The notes under the pieces are model-generated. The model was given only the letters and a program-made list of their open reading frames with translations. It had not been told where the DNA came from and made no database searches. 64,000 nucleotides of DNA. Source: Nodosilinea sp. FACHB-131. Its GTDB lineage: Bacteria > Cyanobacteriota > Cyanobacteriia > Phormidesmidales > Phormidesmidaceae. A program made the translations under genes and the position numbers. The DNA is taken from assembly GCF_014695395.1 (NCBI RefSeq), contig NZ_JACJOF010000028.1, positions 84,220 through 148,219 on the forward strand, in the 5' to 3' direction. Shown here piece by piece: positions 25,244-33,761 of the stretch; within the stretch, counting starts at the first letter, position 1, and each line of letters begins with the position of its first letter.

Positions 25244-26551
25244 CTAGAGCGGACGCGATCGCTCGGATTTGCGGCTGTCCCACGACAGCTCCAGGGCTTT
25301 GCGAAAGTCATCCATCGCCAGAGCCGCCCCATGGCCCAGTCGAATGTTGGTGTGGCCGCGTCCGATATAGGCTTCCGCTAAGGAAGGGCTGATCTCAATG
25401 GCGCAGTTAAAGTCGTCGAGAGCTAACTCCCACTCGTCGAGAAAGTAGAGGGCATAGCCGCGATCGCAGTAGGCCATGGCATCGCTCTCGTTGAGCTCCA
25501 GGGCGCAGTCAAAGTCGGCGATCGCCGCTGGGTAGTCTTCTTGGCGGCTGAATACGCGACCCCGGTTGGCTAAGATGCGACCACTGTGGGGGTTGAAGCG
25601 CAGAGCCAGAGTGTAGTCGGCGATCGCCCCTTCCATGTCGCCCACCTGGGCCCGCAGCAGCCCCCGGCTGTCGTACAGGTCGGCCAGGCGAAAGCGCAGG
25701 TTCAGCGGGGTGTCTTCGCTCAGGGTAGCGTCGGGGCTGTCGAGGGCCAGACCCACCAGAGTTTGGTTGTAGGAGCGGTCTTGCAGCTCGGGGTTAAGCT
25801 CTAGCACCGTGGTGTAGTCGTCGATCGCCCCTTGAAAATCGCCCAGCTCGTGGCGCAGCATACCCCGGTTGATATAAGCCTCGGCATAGTCAACCTGGCA
25901 GTCGAGGGCGCGGTTGATGTCGAGGGTGGCCTGGTAGGTATTGCGCAGCTGAAAATAGGCCACCGCCCGATAATTGTAGGCTTCGGCGTGGTGGGGCTGG
26001 CTCTGCAACAGCCGAGAAAAGTCGGCAACAGCAAACTGGTAGGCTTCGCGGCGGTGTTCGGCCAGGGCGGCAAGGGCCCCCTGTTTGAGGTAGGCTAACC
26101 CTCTCCACAGCAGAATTTTGGCGAACTTGGGCTGCTCGGCCAGCACCACCGAAAAGTCTGCGATCGCCCCACCGTAGTCTTCTAAATCGAGCTTGATGCG
26201 ACCCCGGTTGCCGTAAGCTTTCACCGAAGTTGGCTGGAGTTCGATCGCCCGATCCAGGTCACCCAGGGCCTCGCTTAGCTGACCCACCAGCCGATAGACG
26301 CTGCCCCGGTTGATGTAGGCATTAGTGAAGGTCGGCTCTAGGCGCAGGGCGGCCGAGAAGTCGTCAATAGCGGCCCCATGGCGGCCCAGGTCGCGGTGGG
26401 CACAGCCCCGGTTGTAAAAGCCCTTGGCGCAGGTTTGGTCTAGGGCTACAGCCTGGGAAAACTGGGCGATCGCCGCTTCAAAATAGCCCAAGCGGGCTTG
26501 CTCAATGCCGGCTTTGAGAAGGTCGCTAAGCTGACGGGCTTGAGTTGTCAT
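25244..26551 (-). CDS. tetratricopeptide repeat protein
   Basis: The 435-residue protein consists almost wholly of TPR units: successive copies of the pattern AI-DFS-AL-L-P--A-AY-NRG (for example GAAIDDFSAALRLEPTFTNA, SEALGDLDRAIELQPTSVKA, GAIADYTLALRFNPHSGRIL, ELALDDFNCAIEISPSLAEA). About ten or more repeats are visible. TPR arrays are protein-binding scaffolds. I chose ATG 26551, since the 26 extra residues of the longer ORF do not look coding. No signal peptide is present, so the protein is likely cytoplasmic. Binding partners cannot be told. Confidence 0.9.
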   Translation of the reverse strand: MTTQARQLSDLLKAGIEQARLGYFEAAIAQFSQAVALDQTCAKGFYNRGCAHRDLGRHGAAIDDFSAALRLEPTFTNAYINRGSVYRLVGQLSEALGDLDRAIELQPTSVKAYGNRGRIKLDLEDYGGAIADFSVVLAEQPKFAKILLWRGLAYLKQGALAALAEHRREAYQFAVADFSRLLQSQPHHAEAYNYRAVAYFQLRNTYQATLDINRALDCQVDYAEAYINRGMLRHELGDFQGAIDDYTTVLELNPELQDRSYNQTLVGLALDSPDATLSEDTPLNLRFRLADLYDSRGLLRAQVGDMEGAIADYTLALRFNPHSGRILANRGRVFSRQEDYPAAIADFDCALELNESDAMAYCDRGYALYFLDEWELALDDFNCAIEISPSLAEAYIGRGHTNIRLGHGAALAMDDFRKALELSWDSRKSERSRPL

Positions 26552-26672
26552 AGGCCTGCCGGGGAATTTAACACTACACGGTGTAAATCGAATCTGGGCA
26601 ATGCTCTTGCCGATGCCCCTGAACCCCAAAGCTAATCTCCATTATGCCCCATCGAGTCAACCGTGGGGGTAC

Positions 26673-27830
26673 TCAAATCGTCGCCTGACGCAGTGCCTGC
26701 ACAGTGGTTATTACTCCAGCTGCCACTTGGTCAATCTCAGCAGCGGTGGTAAACCGCCCCAGGCCAAAACGTAGGGAGGCATAGGCCAGGTCATCCTCTC
26801 GCCCCAGCGCCTTGAGCACGGGGGAAGGGGCGGTGCTGGCGGTGCTACAGGCCGCCCCCGACGACAACGCCACGATCCCCCGCAGCCCCAGCAGCAGCGC
26901 CTGGCCATCGACTCCCTCAAAGCTGACGTTGAGATTGCCTGGCAGCCGCTGGGTAGGGTGGCCATTGAGATGCAGGCCACCCAGGGGGTGCAGCCTATCC
27001 CACAGCCGCTGGCGCAGTGTCACCAGCCGAGCGGATTCTGTCTCCAATTCAGTCAATCCCAGCTCCACCGCCTTGGCAAACCCCACGACCTGAGGTGGAT
27101 AGAGGGTGCCCGACCTGAGGCCTCGCTCGTGGCCACCGCCGTGGAGCTGCGGGGCCAGGGGCACCCGCGGCCGTCGCCGCACGTAAAGAGCACCGATCCC
27201 CTTAGGGCCATAGACTTTGTGCGCCGTTAGCGACAACAGATCTAAGTTCATGGCCTCTACGTCGAGGGGAATTTTGGCGATCGCCTGGGCCGCGTCGCTG
27301 TGGAAGAAGACCTTGCGATCGCGGCACCGCGCCCCAATCTCTGCCAGGGGTTGCAGCACCCCGATCTCGTTGTTGGCCGCCATCACCGACACCAGCACGG
27401 TGTCGTCGCGAAAGGCCTTCTCTAGAGCGTCGAGATCCACCAGCCCATCAGGCTGTACCGGCAGGTAGGTGACCTCAAAGCCCAAAGATTCGAGATAGCG
27501 GCAGGGGTCAAGCACGGCGCTGTGCTCGGTCTGCACCGTAATAATGTGTCGCCCCCGGCTAAAGCAGGCTTCGGCAATGCCCTTGATCGCCAGGTTGTTG
27601 GCCTCGGTGGCCCCGCTAGTAAAGACAATTTCCTCAGGGCTGGCGTGAATGGCGGCGGCTATGGTTTCCCTGGCCTTCGTCACCGCCGCCTCGGCCTCCC
27701 AACCGTAGGCGTGAGTGAGGCTAGCGGGGTTACCAAAGTGCTCGGTAAAGAACGGCAGCATCGCCTCCACCACCCGGGCATCCACCGGGGTCGTGGCGTG
27801 GCAGTCGAGATAAATCGGTCGATGTACCAT
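26673..27830 (-). CDS. cysteine desulfurase (IscS/NifS type)
   Basis: A PLP-dependent cysteine desulfurase of 385 residues that gives sulfur to FeS clusters and other thio-cofactors. Present are IYLDCHATTPVD, FTSGATEANNLAIKG, TEHSAV (His104), the PLP lysine in TAHKVYGPKG (Lys205), RSGTLYPP, and the persulfide cysteine in SSGAACSTAS (Cys328). The long flexible loop marks group I (IscS/NifS), not SufS. No scaffold genes adjoin it. The start ATG 27830 is only seven bases from the divergent start at 27838. Confidence 0.93.
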   Translation of the reverse strand: MVHRPIYLDCHATTPVDARVVEAMLPFFTEHFGNPASLTHAYGWEAEAAVTKARETIAAAIHASPEEIVFTSGATEANNLAIKGIAEACFSRGRHIITVQTEHSAVLDPCRYLESLGFEVTYLPVQPDGLVDLDALEKAFRDDTVLVSVMAANNEIGVLQPLAEIGARCRDRKVFFHSDAAQAIAKIPLDVEAMNLDLLSLTAHKVYGPKGIGALYVRRRPRVPLAPQLHGGGHERGLRSGTLYPPQVVGFAKAVELGLTELETESARLVTLRQRLWDRLHPLGGLHLNGHPTQRLPGNLNVSFEGVDGQALLLGLRGIVALSSGAACSTASTAPSPVLKALGREDDLAYASLRFGLGRFTTAAEIDQVAAGVITTVQALRQATI

Positions 27831-27837
27831 AGGCCCT

Positions 27838-28422
27838 ATGAATACTCCCAGTCACCTGATTCTCAACCTGGCCCTGCTGCGTCGCCCAGTGACCCCGGCG
27901 ATGACTTGGCCGATCTTGATCGGTGCGCTGATTCCCGATGCGGCCATGTTTGTATTCTACGGCTGGGCTCGCTGGCAAGGTCTACCCGAGCAAACTATCT
28001 GGGGCGAGGCCTACTACAGCCAGCCCTGGCAGGCCATCTTTGCCGTGGGCAACTCCATACCCCTGGGGCTGCTGGGGGTAGCGCTAGGCTATAGCCTCAG
28101 GCGGCTCTGGTTTGGCCCTGGAATGGGGTTTCTGGGTGCCAGTATGGTGCTGCACCACCTGGCCGACCTGCCCCTGCACCACGACGATGCCCATCAGCAC
28201 TTTTGGCCCCTCAGCTCAGTCCGCTTCATCAGCCCCGTCTCCTACTGGGATGTAGACCACTGGGGGCGTCTGGGGGCGACGATAGAACTGGTGCTGGTGC
28301 TGATCGCCAGCGCCTACCTGCTGCCCCGGCTCAGCTCGAGGTTTAGCCAAGCACTGCTGGGGGTTACGGTGGCGCTGACCACCGTGGCCTACGGTGCGCT
28401 GGTGCTCGTGCCCCTAATCTAG
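27838..28422 (+). CDS. predicted membrane-bound metal-dependent hydrolase-like protein
   Basis: The 194-residue protein has about five hydrophobic helices and conserved polar sites PSHLILNLALL, IGALIPDAAMFVFY, and a histidine-rich loop HHLADLPLHHDDAHQHFWPL. This resembles the YdjM/DUF457-type membrane hydrolase-like family, whose histidines and aspartates could bind metal. Activity is not established. Divergent from the cysteine desulfurase with seven bases between start codons; its 3' end overlaps the GGDEF gene by four bases tail-to-tail. Confidence 0.65.
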   Translation: MNTPSHLILNLALLRRPVTPAMTWPILIGALIPDAAMFVFYGWARWQGLPEQTIWGEAYYSQPWQAIFAVGNSIPLGLLGVALGYSLRRLWFGPGMGFLGASMVLHHLADLPLHHDDAHQHFWPLSSVRFISPVSYWDVDHWGRLGATIELVLVLIASAYLLPRLSSRFSQALLGVTVALTTVAYGALVLVPLI

Positions 28423-30461
28423 TACCGAGGTCTAAATACCTGATACTGGTTGCGGCCGGCGTCTTTAGCGGCATAGAGAGCCTGGTCAGCAAGTTCTAAA
28501 ATAGCCTCGGCTGGGCTGTCGAGGGTCGGGGTTACGGTGGCAATTCCGAAGCTGAGGGTGATGGTATCGCCGCTGGGGCTGGCCCCGTGGGGCAGATCGA
28601 GGGTTTGCAGGTGATGGCGCACTAGCTGCACTACGCGAATAGCCCCGGCGGTATCGGTATCGGGCAGCACCAGGGCAAATTCTTCACCGCCGTAGCGAGC
28701 GGCTAGGTCAGCGGGTCGGCGAATGCCAAAGCGAATGGCGCTGGCAATCTCTACCAAACATTGGTCACCCGCAGCGTGGCCGTAGGTGTCGTTGTAGGGT
28801 TTGAAGTAGTCAACATCGGCCAGCACCACGCTCAGCGGCTTGCGCTCTCGGGTCAGCCGCTGCCACTCCTGGTTGAGGTATTCATCGAGCCAGCGGCGGT
28901 TGGCCAACTGCGTCAGGCTGTCTACCTTGGAGATGCGATCGAGCTCTTGGTTAGCCGCCTGGAGCTGGCGGTACAGTTCTGCCTGGTGCAGAGCCGTATT
29001 GAGCTGGTCGGCGAAGTGTTGCAGCATGTTGGCCTCAAAGGGCTGCCACTGGCGGTGTTCGCCGCAGGCATGGACCACCAAAATGCCCCACAGGGGCTGG
29101 CGATCGCCCCCAAAGGGGTGGGCAATGGGCGCAATCATCGCCGACTTCACCCTGATCGCTGAGAGAAAGGTGAGCAGGTCTGGAGACCAAGGCTCCGCTG
29201 CAATGTCATTGATGATGTAGGGCTGCCACGTATACAGCCGCTCTAGGTAGGCAGCAGGCAGCGGCCCAGACGGAATCATGGTGTCGGTAATGGTGGCGTA
29301 GTCGGGACTGGTCGACTGCTGGGCAATACGGCGATCGCCATTAGCTAAAATCTGAAAAATCACCGCTCGGTCGGCACTAAACACCGTTTTAACGCCGGCT
29401 ACCGTGGCACCCAAGATAGTTTCTAGATCGAGGCTTTCGCGCATGCGCGCCGTCAGCATGCGCAGCAGCTGCTCTTGCCCCACTCGGCGGCTGAGGGTGG
29501 CCTCGGTAGCTCTAAGGCTGGCCTGCAACTGGCGGCGATCGGTGTAGTCTTCGGCCCAGCCCACCATATAGCGGGGTTGATTTTGGTCATCGTTGACCAC
29601 TTGCACGTGGGCCTGCACCCAGCGCACGTCGCCGTTGGGGCGCACAATGCGATACTCCCGCCGCACAGAATTGCCGTCAAACTGCCGCCCGACAGACGCC
29701 TGCACCCGAGGCAAATCATCGGGATGCACCTGCCGAAGCCACAGGCCGGGATCGCTGTAGAGCAAGGCTGGAGAATGGCCCCAAATGCGTTCGTAGGCCG
29801 CACTAACGTATAGAAACTGGCCAGACACCGCATCGCGAATAAACAGAACCTGCTCAACGTGATGGGTAAAGAGATCAAACAGCTGCTCAGTTTGGCTACG
29901 GACAGAGGACGCTTGGAGCTGCTGTTGCAGCCCGTGTTGGTAAACCCCTTGGCCAAAGTGACGCGCCACATGCACTAGCAAATCGCAGCTCGATGGGTTC
30001 CACGGGCGGGGGCCGCGGCAGTGGTGGGCAATGAGCATTCCCCACAAGTGAGTCCCGGCGAATATGGGAACCGCTAAGTTGGCCTGCACCTGTAGGCGAC
30101 TCAGCAAGTCGGCGTAGCAGGGATCAAGGGTGCCGTGCTGCACGTCGGCCACCAGACTCAGCCGACCCCGGCGATCGCGATCTTCCTGGCCCCTGGCGAA
30201 GCAGGATTCGCTGATCCGCTCGCCCCGCAAAGGCCGCCAAGCAGCATCTACCGACTCGGCGACGATAAAGCCATCGTGGGGAGACAACACCTGATAGACC
30301 ACGACCCGATCGGTGTCGAGCAGCGGACGCAGCCGATCCACCCCCTGCTGAAGCCATACCTCTAGCTCACTGCCCGCCGCCGCCGCGTCGCAAATTGCAG
30401 TCACTGTGTCTAGAATTTGCGCTTGACTAATATCGGGCTGGGGGAGGGATTGGCGCGTCAT
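28419..30461 (-). CDS. GAF-PAS-GAF-GGDEF diguanylate cyclase
   Basis: This 680-residue sensor has an N-terminal GAF domain (about 20-175, with VVVYQVLSPHDGFIVAESV and LAVPIFAGTHLWGMLIAHHC), a PAS/PAC domain (about 190-310, with VHPDDLPRVQAS and VGWAEDYTDRRQLQ), a second GAF (about 330-500), a short coiled coil and a C-terminal GGDEF domain. The active motif is GGEEF, and RPAD five residues before it is the product-inhibition I-site, so it should make c-di-GMP under feedback control. No EAL domain. The first GAF resembles phytochrome-type GAFs but I see no clear bilin cysteine motif. No signal peptide, so likely cytoplasmic. Confidence 0.92.
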   Translation of the reverse strand: MTRQSLPQPDISQAQILDTVTAICDAAAAGSELEVWLQQGVDRLRPLLDTDRVVVYQVLSPHDGFIVAESVDAAWRPLRGERISESCFARGQEDRDRRGRLSLVADVQHGTLDPCYADLLSRLQVQANLAVPIFAGTHLWGMLIAHHCRGPRPWNPSSCDLLVHVARHFGQGVYQHGLQQQLQASSVRSQTEQLFDLFTHHVEQVLFIRDAVSGQFLYVSAAYERIWGHSPALLYSDPGLWLRQVHPDDLPRVQASVGRQFDGNSVRREYRIVRPNGDVRWVQAHVQVVNDDQNQPRYMVGWAEDYTDRRQLQASLRATEATLSRRVGQEQLLRMLTARMRESLDLETILGATVAGVKTVFSADRAVIFQILANGDRRIAQQSTSPDYATITDTMIPSGPLPAAYLERLYTWQPYIINDIAAEPWSPDLLTFLSAIRVKSAMIAPIAHPFGGDRQPLWGILVVHACGEHRQWQPFEANMLQHFADQLNTALHQAELYRQLQAANQELDRISKVDSLTQLANRRWLDEYLNQEWQRLTRERKPLSVVLADVDYFKPYNDTYGHAAGDQCLVEIASAIRFGIRRPADLAARYGGEEFALVLPDTDTAGAIRVVQLVRHHLQTLDLPHGASPSGDTITLSFGIATVTPTLDSPAEAILELADQALYAAKDAGRNQYQVFRPRY

Positions 30462-30947
30462 GCGTCAGACATAGCAAAAGAAAAGCAATTATGTTTTGTA
30501 AGCCATTAACCCACCATCGCCCTTAGCAGCTGCATAGTAGGTCTCACCTATTGGCTATACAAAAGCCCCTGTCCCTATTCCCGACTGCCGCTCATTAGGA
30601 AGGCCAAGCTCGAGCCGGAGAAACTTTTTTTACCCTAGTCTTAGAGTCAGGCTCTGACCGAATACCAGACTTGCTTTCTCCTGTGCCAAAAGCTGAAGCA
30701 TTTCACCCCCAAAAAGGCACTTATTGAGACAATTTAACTTCAAATTAGGGCACAGTGGCTGAAAGAACCTGGGTAAGCCTACCGAAATCTCAAAAATTGC
30801 CCATGTTTAGCGCATTCTACCCTTTCTTAAGGTTTTGGACACCCCCAGCCCGATCGCCCTAGACAGGGATCACCGACGCAACCCAGCCCCTCACTCAAAA
30901 AATATTGCAGAATGTAAAGAGAAATGGTTTACCACCGGGACTAGCCC
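30462..30947. other. intergenic region
   Basis: About 490 bases between divergent genes. It is AT-richer than the genes, has short A and T runs (for example near 30625 and 30705), and presumably carries both promoters. No ORF, repeat or known riboswitch was recognised. Confidence 0.5.
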
Positions 30948-32378
30948 ATGACATCCCTTGCGATCGCTCCCCAGTCCACCGCCGCTTTGCCCGCTGGTGG
31001 CCCCGATCCTGACCGGTTTGACTGGACCGAGGCTTGGTACCCTGTCGCTTACGTAGAAGATCTCGACCCAGTGCAGCCCACCCGCTTCACGCTGCTTGAC
31101 CGGGGCATTGTCATCTGGTGGGACACCAAAGGCCAATCCTGGCGAGTATTTGAAGACAAATGCCCCCACCGCCTTGCCCCCCTATCCGAGGGCCGGGTGA
31201 ATGAATCTGGCGAGCTAGAGTGCCCCTACCACGGTTGGACATTCGCTGGCGATGGTGCCTGCACCCACATTCCTCAGCAGTCTATTGATGGCCAGGGCAA
31301 CCGGTCATCGCGGGCCTGTGCTCTGGCTCTGCCGACTGCGATCGCCCAGGGGCTGCTGTTTGTTTATCCTGGCCAGGCCGAAAACGCTCCCCAAGTTGAA
31401 CTGCCGATCATTGACCCAATCGAGGCAGAACCCGACGGCTGGGTGGTGCTCAACACCTTTCGCGACCTGCCCTACGACGCCCTCACCCTGCTTGAAAACG
31501 TGCTGGATGCCAGCCACATTCCCTACACCCACCACAAAACCGTAGGCAAGCGAGAAAACGCGGCCCCCATGGAAATGGAGGTGCTAAATGCCGGGAAACA
31601 AGGATTTCAGGGGCTCTGGCCCGAAGGCCCCCGCAAGGGTACGCTGGGGACTCAGAACACCACCTTCGTCGCCCCGGCGATGATGTACCACGACCTCACT
31701 TCAAAGCAGTTTGGCCGCACCTTGACCGTGGTCTACGCGACCCCAATGAGCAAGGGTAAGTGTCGGTTATTTGCTCGCTTTCCCTTTAAATTTTCGTCAA
31801 AATTGCCCGCTACGGTGATTGGCCTCACGCCCCGCTGGTATAGCCACATCGGCAACAATGGCGTACTCGAAGATGACCAAATTTTTCTGCACCTGCAAGA
31901 GCGCGAACTGGAGAAAGCCATTGGCAAAGCCTCTCCAGAGGAGAATCGCACCTACGCCCAGGCCTGCTACCTGCCCACCCAGGCCGATCGCTACGTACTG
32001 GCCTTTCGCAACTGGGTCAGCGACTTTGAGGCCGATCCTTTCCCTGGCCGAACCCTTGAACCAGAGTTGAGCCAAGCCGCGCTGCTCGATCGCTACCACT
32101 CCCATACCCAGCACTGCAAAAGCTGCCGCACAGCCCTAAACCGCATTCAAACCCTGCGTTGGGGACTATTGGGGGTGAGTGCGGTGCTCTGGTCGCTGCT
32201 GCCGATCGCGATCGCCACGGGCAGCCTTACCAACCTCACCGCCACCCTGCTGGGTCTGCTGCCTCTAGCCACCGCTGCGGCCTGGGCAGGCCTGGGCATT
32301 TTAGAACGCCGATTTTATGAAGGCCGCGCAGTGCCACCTCGCAACCTGCCCGAGAAAAAGGCCAAGGCTAAAGGCTGA
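30948..32378 (+). CDS. Rieske oxygenase, pheophorbide a oxygenase/TIC55-like
   Basis: A Rieske mononuclear-iron oxygenase of 476 residues. The Rieske cluster ligands are CPHRLAP (Cys72, His74) and CPYHGW (Cys92, His95). The catalytic iron region is ENVLDASHIPYTHH, and a C-terminal HCKSCRTALN CxxC motif is followed by two hydrophobic segments. This architecture, with the CxxC and C-terminal membrane anchors, is that of the PAO/TIC55/PTC52 group, which act on chlorophyll-derived tetrapyrroles at the thylakoid or envelope. The exact substrate in this organism is unknown. The gene stands alone. Confidence 0.87.
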   Translation: MTSLAIAPQSTAALPAGGPDPDRFDWTEAWYPVAYVEDLDPVQPTRFTLLDRGIVIWWDTKGQSWRVFEDKCPHRLAPLSEGRVNESGELECPYHGWTFAGDGACTHIPQQSIDGQGNRSSRACALALPTAIAQGLLFVYPGQAENAPQVELPIIDPIEAEPDGWVVLNTFRDLPYDALTLLENVLDASHIPYTHHKTVGKRENAAPMEMEVLNAGKQGFQGLWPEGPRKGTLGTQNTTFVAPAMMYHDLTSKQFGRTLTVVYATPMSKGKCRLFARFPFKFSSKLPATVIGLTPRWYSHIGNNGVLEDDQIFLHLQERELEKAIGKASPEENRTYAQACYLPTQADRYVLAFRNWVSDFEADPFPGRTLEPELSQAALLDRYHSHTQHCKSCRTALNRIQTLRWGLLGVSAVLWSLLPIAIATGSLTNLTATLLGLLPLATAAAWAGLGILERRFYEGRAVPPRNLPEKKAKAKG

Positions 32379-32507
32379 TTAAGGGCACAGCAGTCTGACC
32401 AAGCAGGTCAATCGCGATCGGTTTTTGTCGGTAGCCTGGACTGGCTTAGACCCCCGTGAGCAGTTGAGGGCGAACCCCATTCGCGCCTACGCATGGGGAT
32501 AGCTGGG

Positions 32508-33272
32508 CTAACCGGCTGGAATTACCTGCACCATACCCACCAGGTCAATGCCTTCAGAGGTGACCGCTAGCTGGCGAATATTGACCTCTGACCCCAGGTC
32601 AAAGGCAATTTCGTCCAGCACAATCGGCGGCTGCGATTCTCCAGTCGCTGAAACCACCTTGGCCACCGGCTGCTCTAGACACAGCCACCGTCCATCCCGC
32701 ATCGCCAACCCCAGAGTTAGCTCTAGCGCGTCATTGCTAAAGGATGCCCCTGGCCAGCGCAGCGTCATGCGATCGCTGGCCAGAGCAATATTGACCTCGG
32801 AAGACGCATCCCCGTCACCCAACCAGCGCACTAGAGGTACCTGCTTTTCGGACACGGCTCCGGCCAGCAACTGCTTCAGCACATCACGCAATCCCTGACC
32901 CAGCAGTGGGGAACCCAGAGAAGCGCGCAGATCCTCGGCTAGCACCGTCACCTGGCCATCTACTGGAAAGGGCTGCAACAGCCGCAGCGGTTTGCCCCGC
33001 AGCACCTGGGGCAGATTGACGCGAATATCCGTCGCGTTGACCTCGGCCTGACTGACGTGCAGCCCCTGGTACACCGCCTGGCGAGCCGCCAGAGTCACCT
33101 TTGGCAGGTAGCCGCCTAAAATTTGGCGGTCTTTGCCGTCGATGGCAAACTCTAGCCCCTCTAGGTGGTCGAGCTGAGTGTGCAGCCAGAGGCGAATCGC
33201 GGGGGGCAGCAGCCGACTGATGATGCGGCTGCCCTTGGCGGCGTCGGCAGAATTAGCAGGGTCAGAAGTCAT
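32508..33272 (-). CDS. DUF2993 (LmeA-like) family protein
   Basis: The 254-residue protein has the cyanobacterial DUF2993 pattern: RLLPPAIRLWLHTQLDHLEG, LGGYLPKVTLAARQAVYQGLHV and VNLPQVLRGKPLRLLQPFPV, followed by beta-rich C-terminal sequence. DUF2993 folds like lipid-binding BPI/SMP-type proteins; mycobacterial LmeA binds phospholipids. I use ATG 33272, nine codons into the longest frame. No signal peptide is obvious. A lipid-related role is inference. Confidence 0.78.
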   Translation of the reverse strand: MTSDPANSADAAKGSRIISRLLPPAIRLWLHTQLDHLEGLEFAIDGKDRQILGGYLPKVTLAARQAVYQGLHVSQAEVNATDIRVNLPQVLRGKPLRLLQPFPVDGQVTVLAEDLRASLGSPLLGQGLRDVLKQLLAGAVSEKQVPLVRWLGDGDASSEVNIALASDRMTLRWPGASFSNDALELTLGLAMRDGRWLCLEQPVAKVVSATGESQPPIVLDEIAFDLGSEVNIRQLAVTSEGIDLVGMVQVIPAG

Positions 33273-33470
33273 AGGCGGACTACAGAGAACAAGACTCAAT
33301 CATGCTAGGCCTGCTCCCTTCAAGAGCCGAGGTCCACGACCATCGCATCCCCAAACTCTAGCAGGGGATGTGCCGCAGATTGGAGCGAGAGAGGAGGGAG
33401 GGGCGATCGCATTCCTTCACTCTCCCCAACAGCCTTCAAAGTCATGATTTCATGACGCAATAATACGCAT

Positions 33471-33510
33471 GGGGATCAATTTGTCATGATTTTCTGACAA
33501 ATTGATCCCC
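33471..33510. repeat. 16-bp perfect inverted repeat
   Basis: Arms GGGGATCAATTTGTCA (33471-33486) and TGACAAATTGATCCCC (33495-33510) are perfect complements around TGATTTTC. No T-run follows on either strand, so a simple terminator is less likely than an operator or dispersed element. Confidence 0.75.
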
Positions 33511-33661
33511 GAACCCCCACTCTCTCGCTCATAGAGCCAGAAAAGCCTTGCTAGGGGCTTGATCCCAGCGATAGTTTTTGGCATGCTACAGGGCAACGGT
33601 TGGTCCCCGCTTGCACCTGAAGCCCGGTAGCTAGGCAATAAAGATTCTAGCCGGAGTATCC

Positions 33662-33681
33662 CGATCCCGTGATTGGGATCG
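33662..33681. repeat. 7-bp perfect inverted repeat
   Basis: CGATCCC (33662-33668) pairs with GGGATCG (33675-33681) across six bases. It lies about 80 bases before the DUF4912 start and might be a 5'-leader hairpin or operator. Confidence 0.45.
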
Positions 33682-33761
33682 CACTCCCCACTGGCAGCTA
33701 TCCCCTTCGGCCTGTCGTGATTGATCGTCTGTCGTCCTGGTCTCTATGAGGAGAGTGCTCT

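Larger units (their letters stand above)
33300..33761. other. intergenic region rich in dyads
   Basis: Between divergent DUF2993 and DUF4912 genes (about 460 bases). It contains TCATGATTTCATGA (33442-33455), the 16-bp perfect hairpin at 33471-33510 and a 7-bp hairpin at 33662-33681. A purine-rich GAGGAGAG ribosome-binding site is at about 33748-33755 before ATG 33762. Confidence 0.6.

Noticed and set aside
28419..30461. Cyanobacteriochrome-type bilin photoreceptor
   Set aside because: The GAF domains are phytochrome-like in general pattern, but no convincing bilin-binding cysteine motif could be identified.
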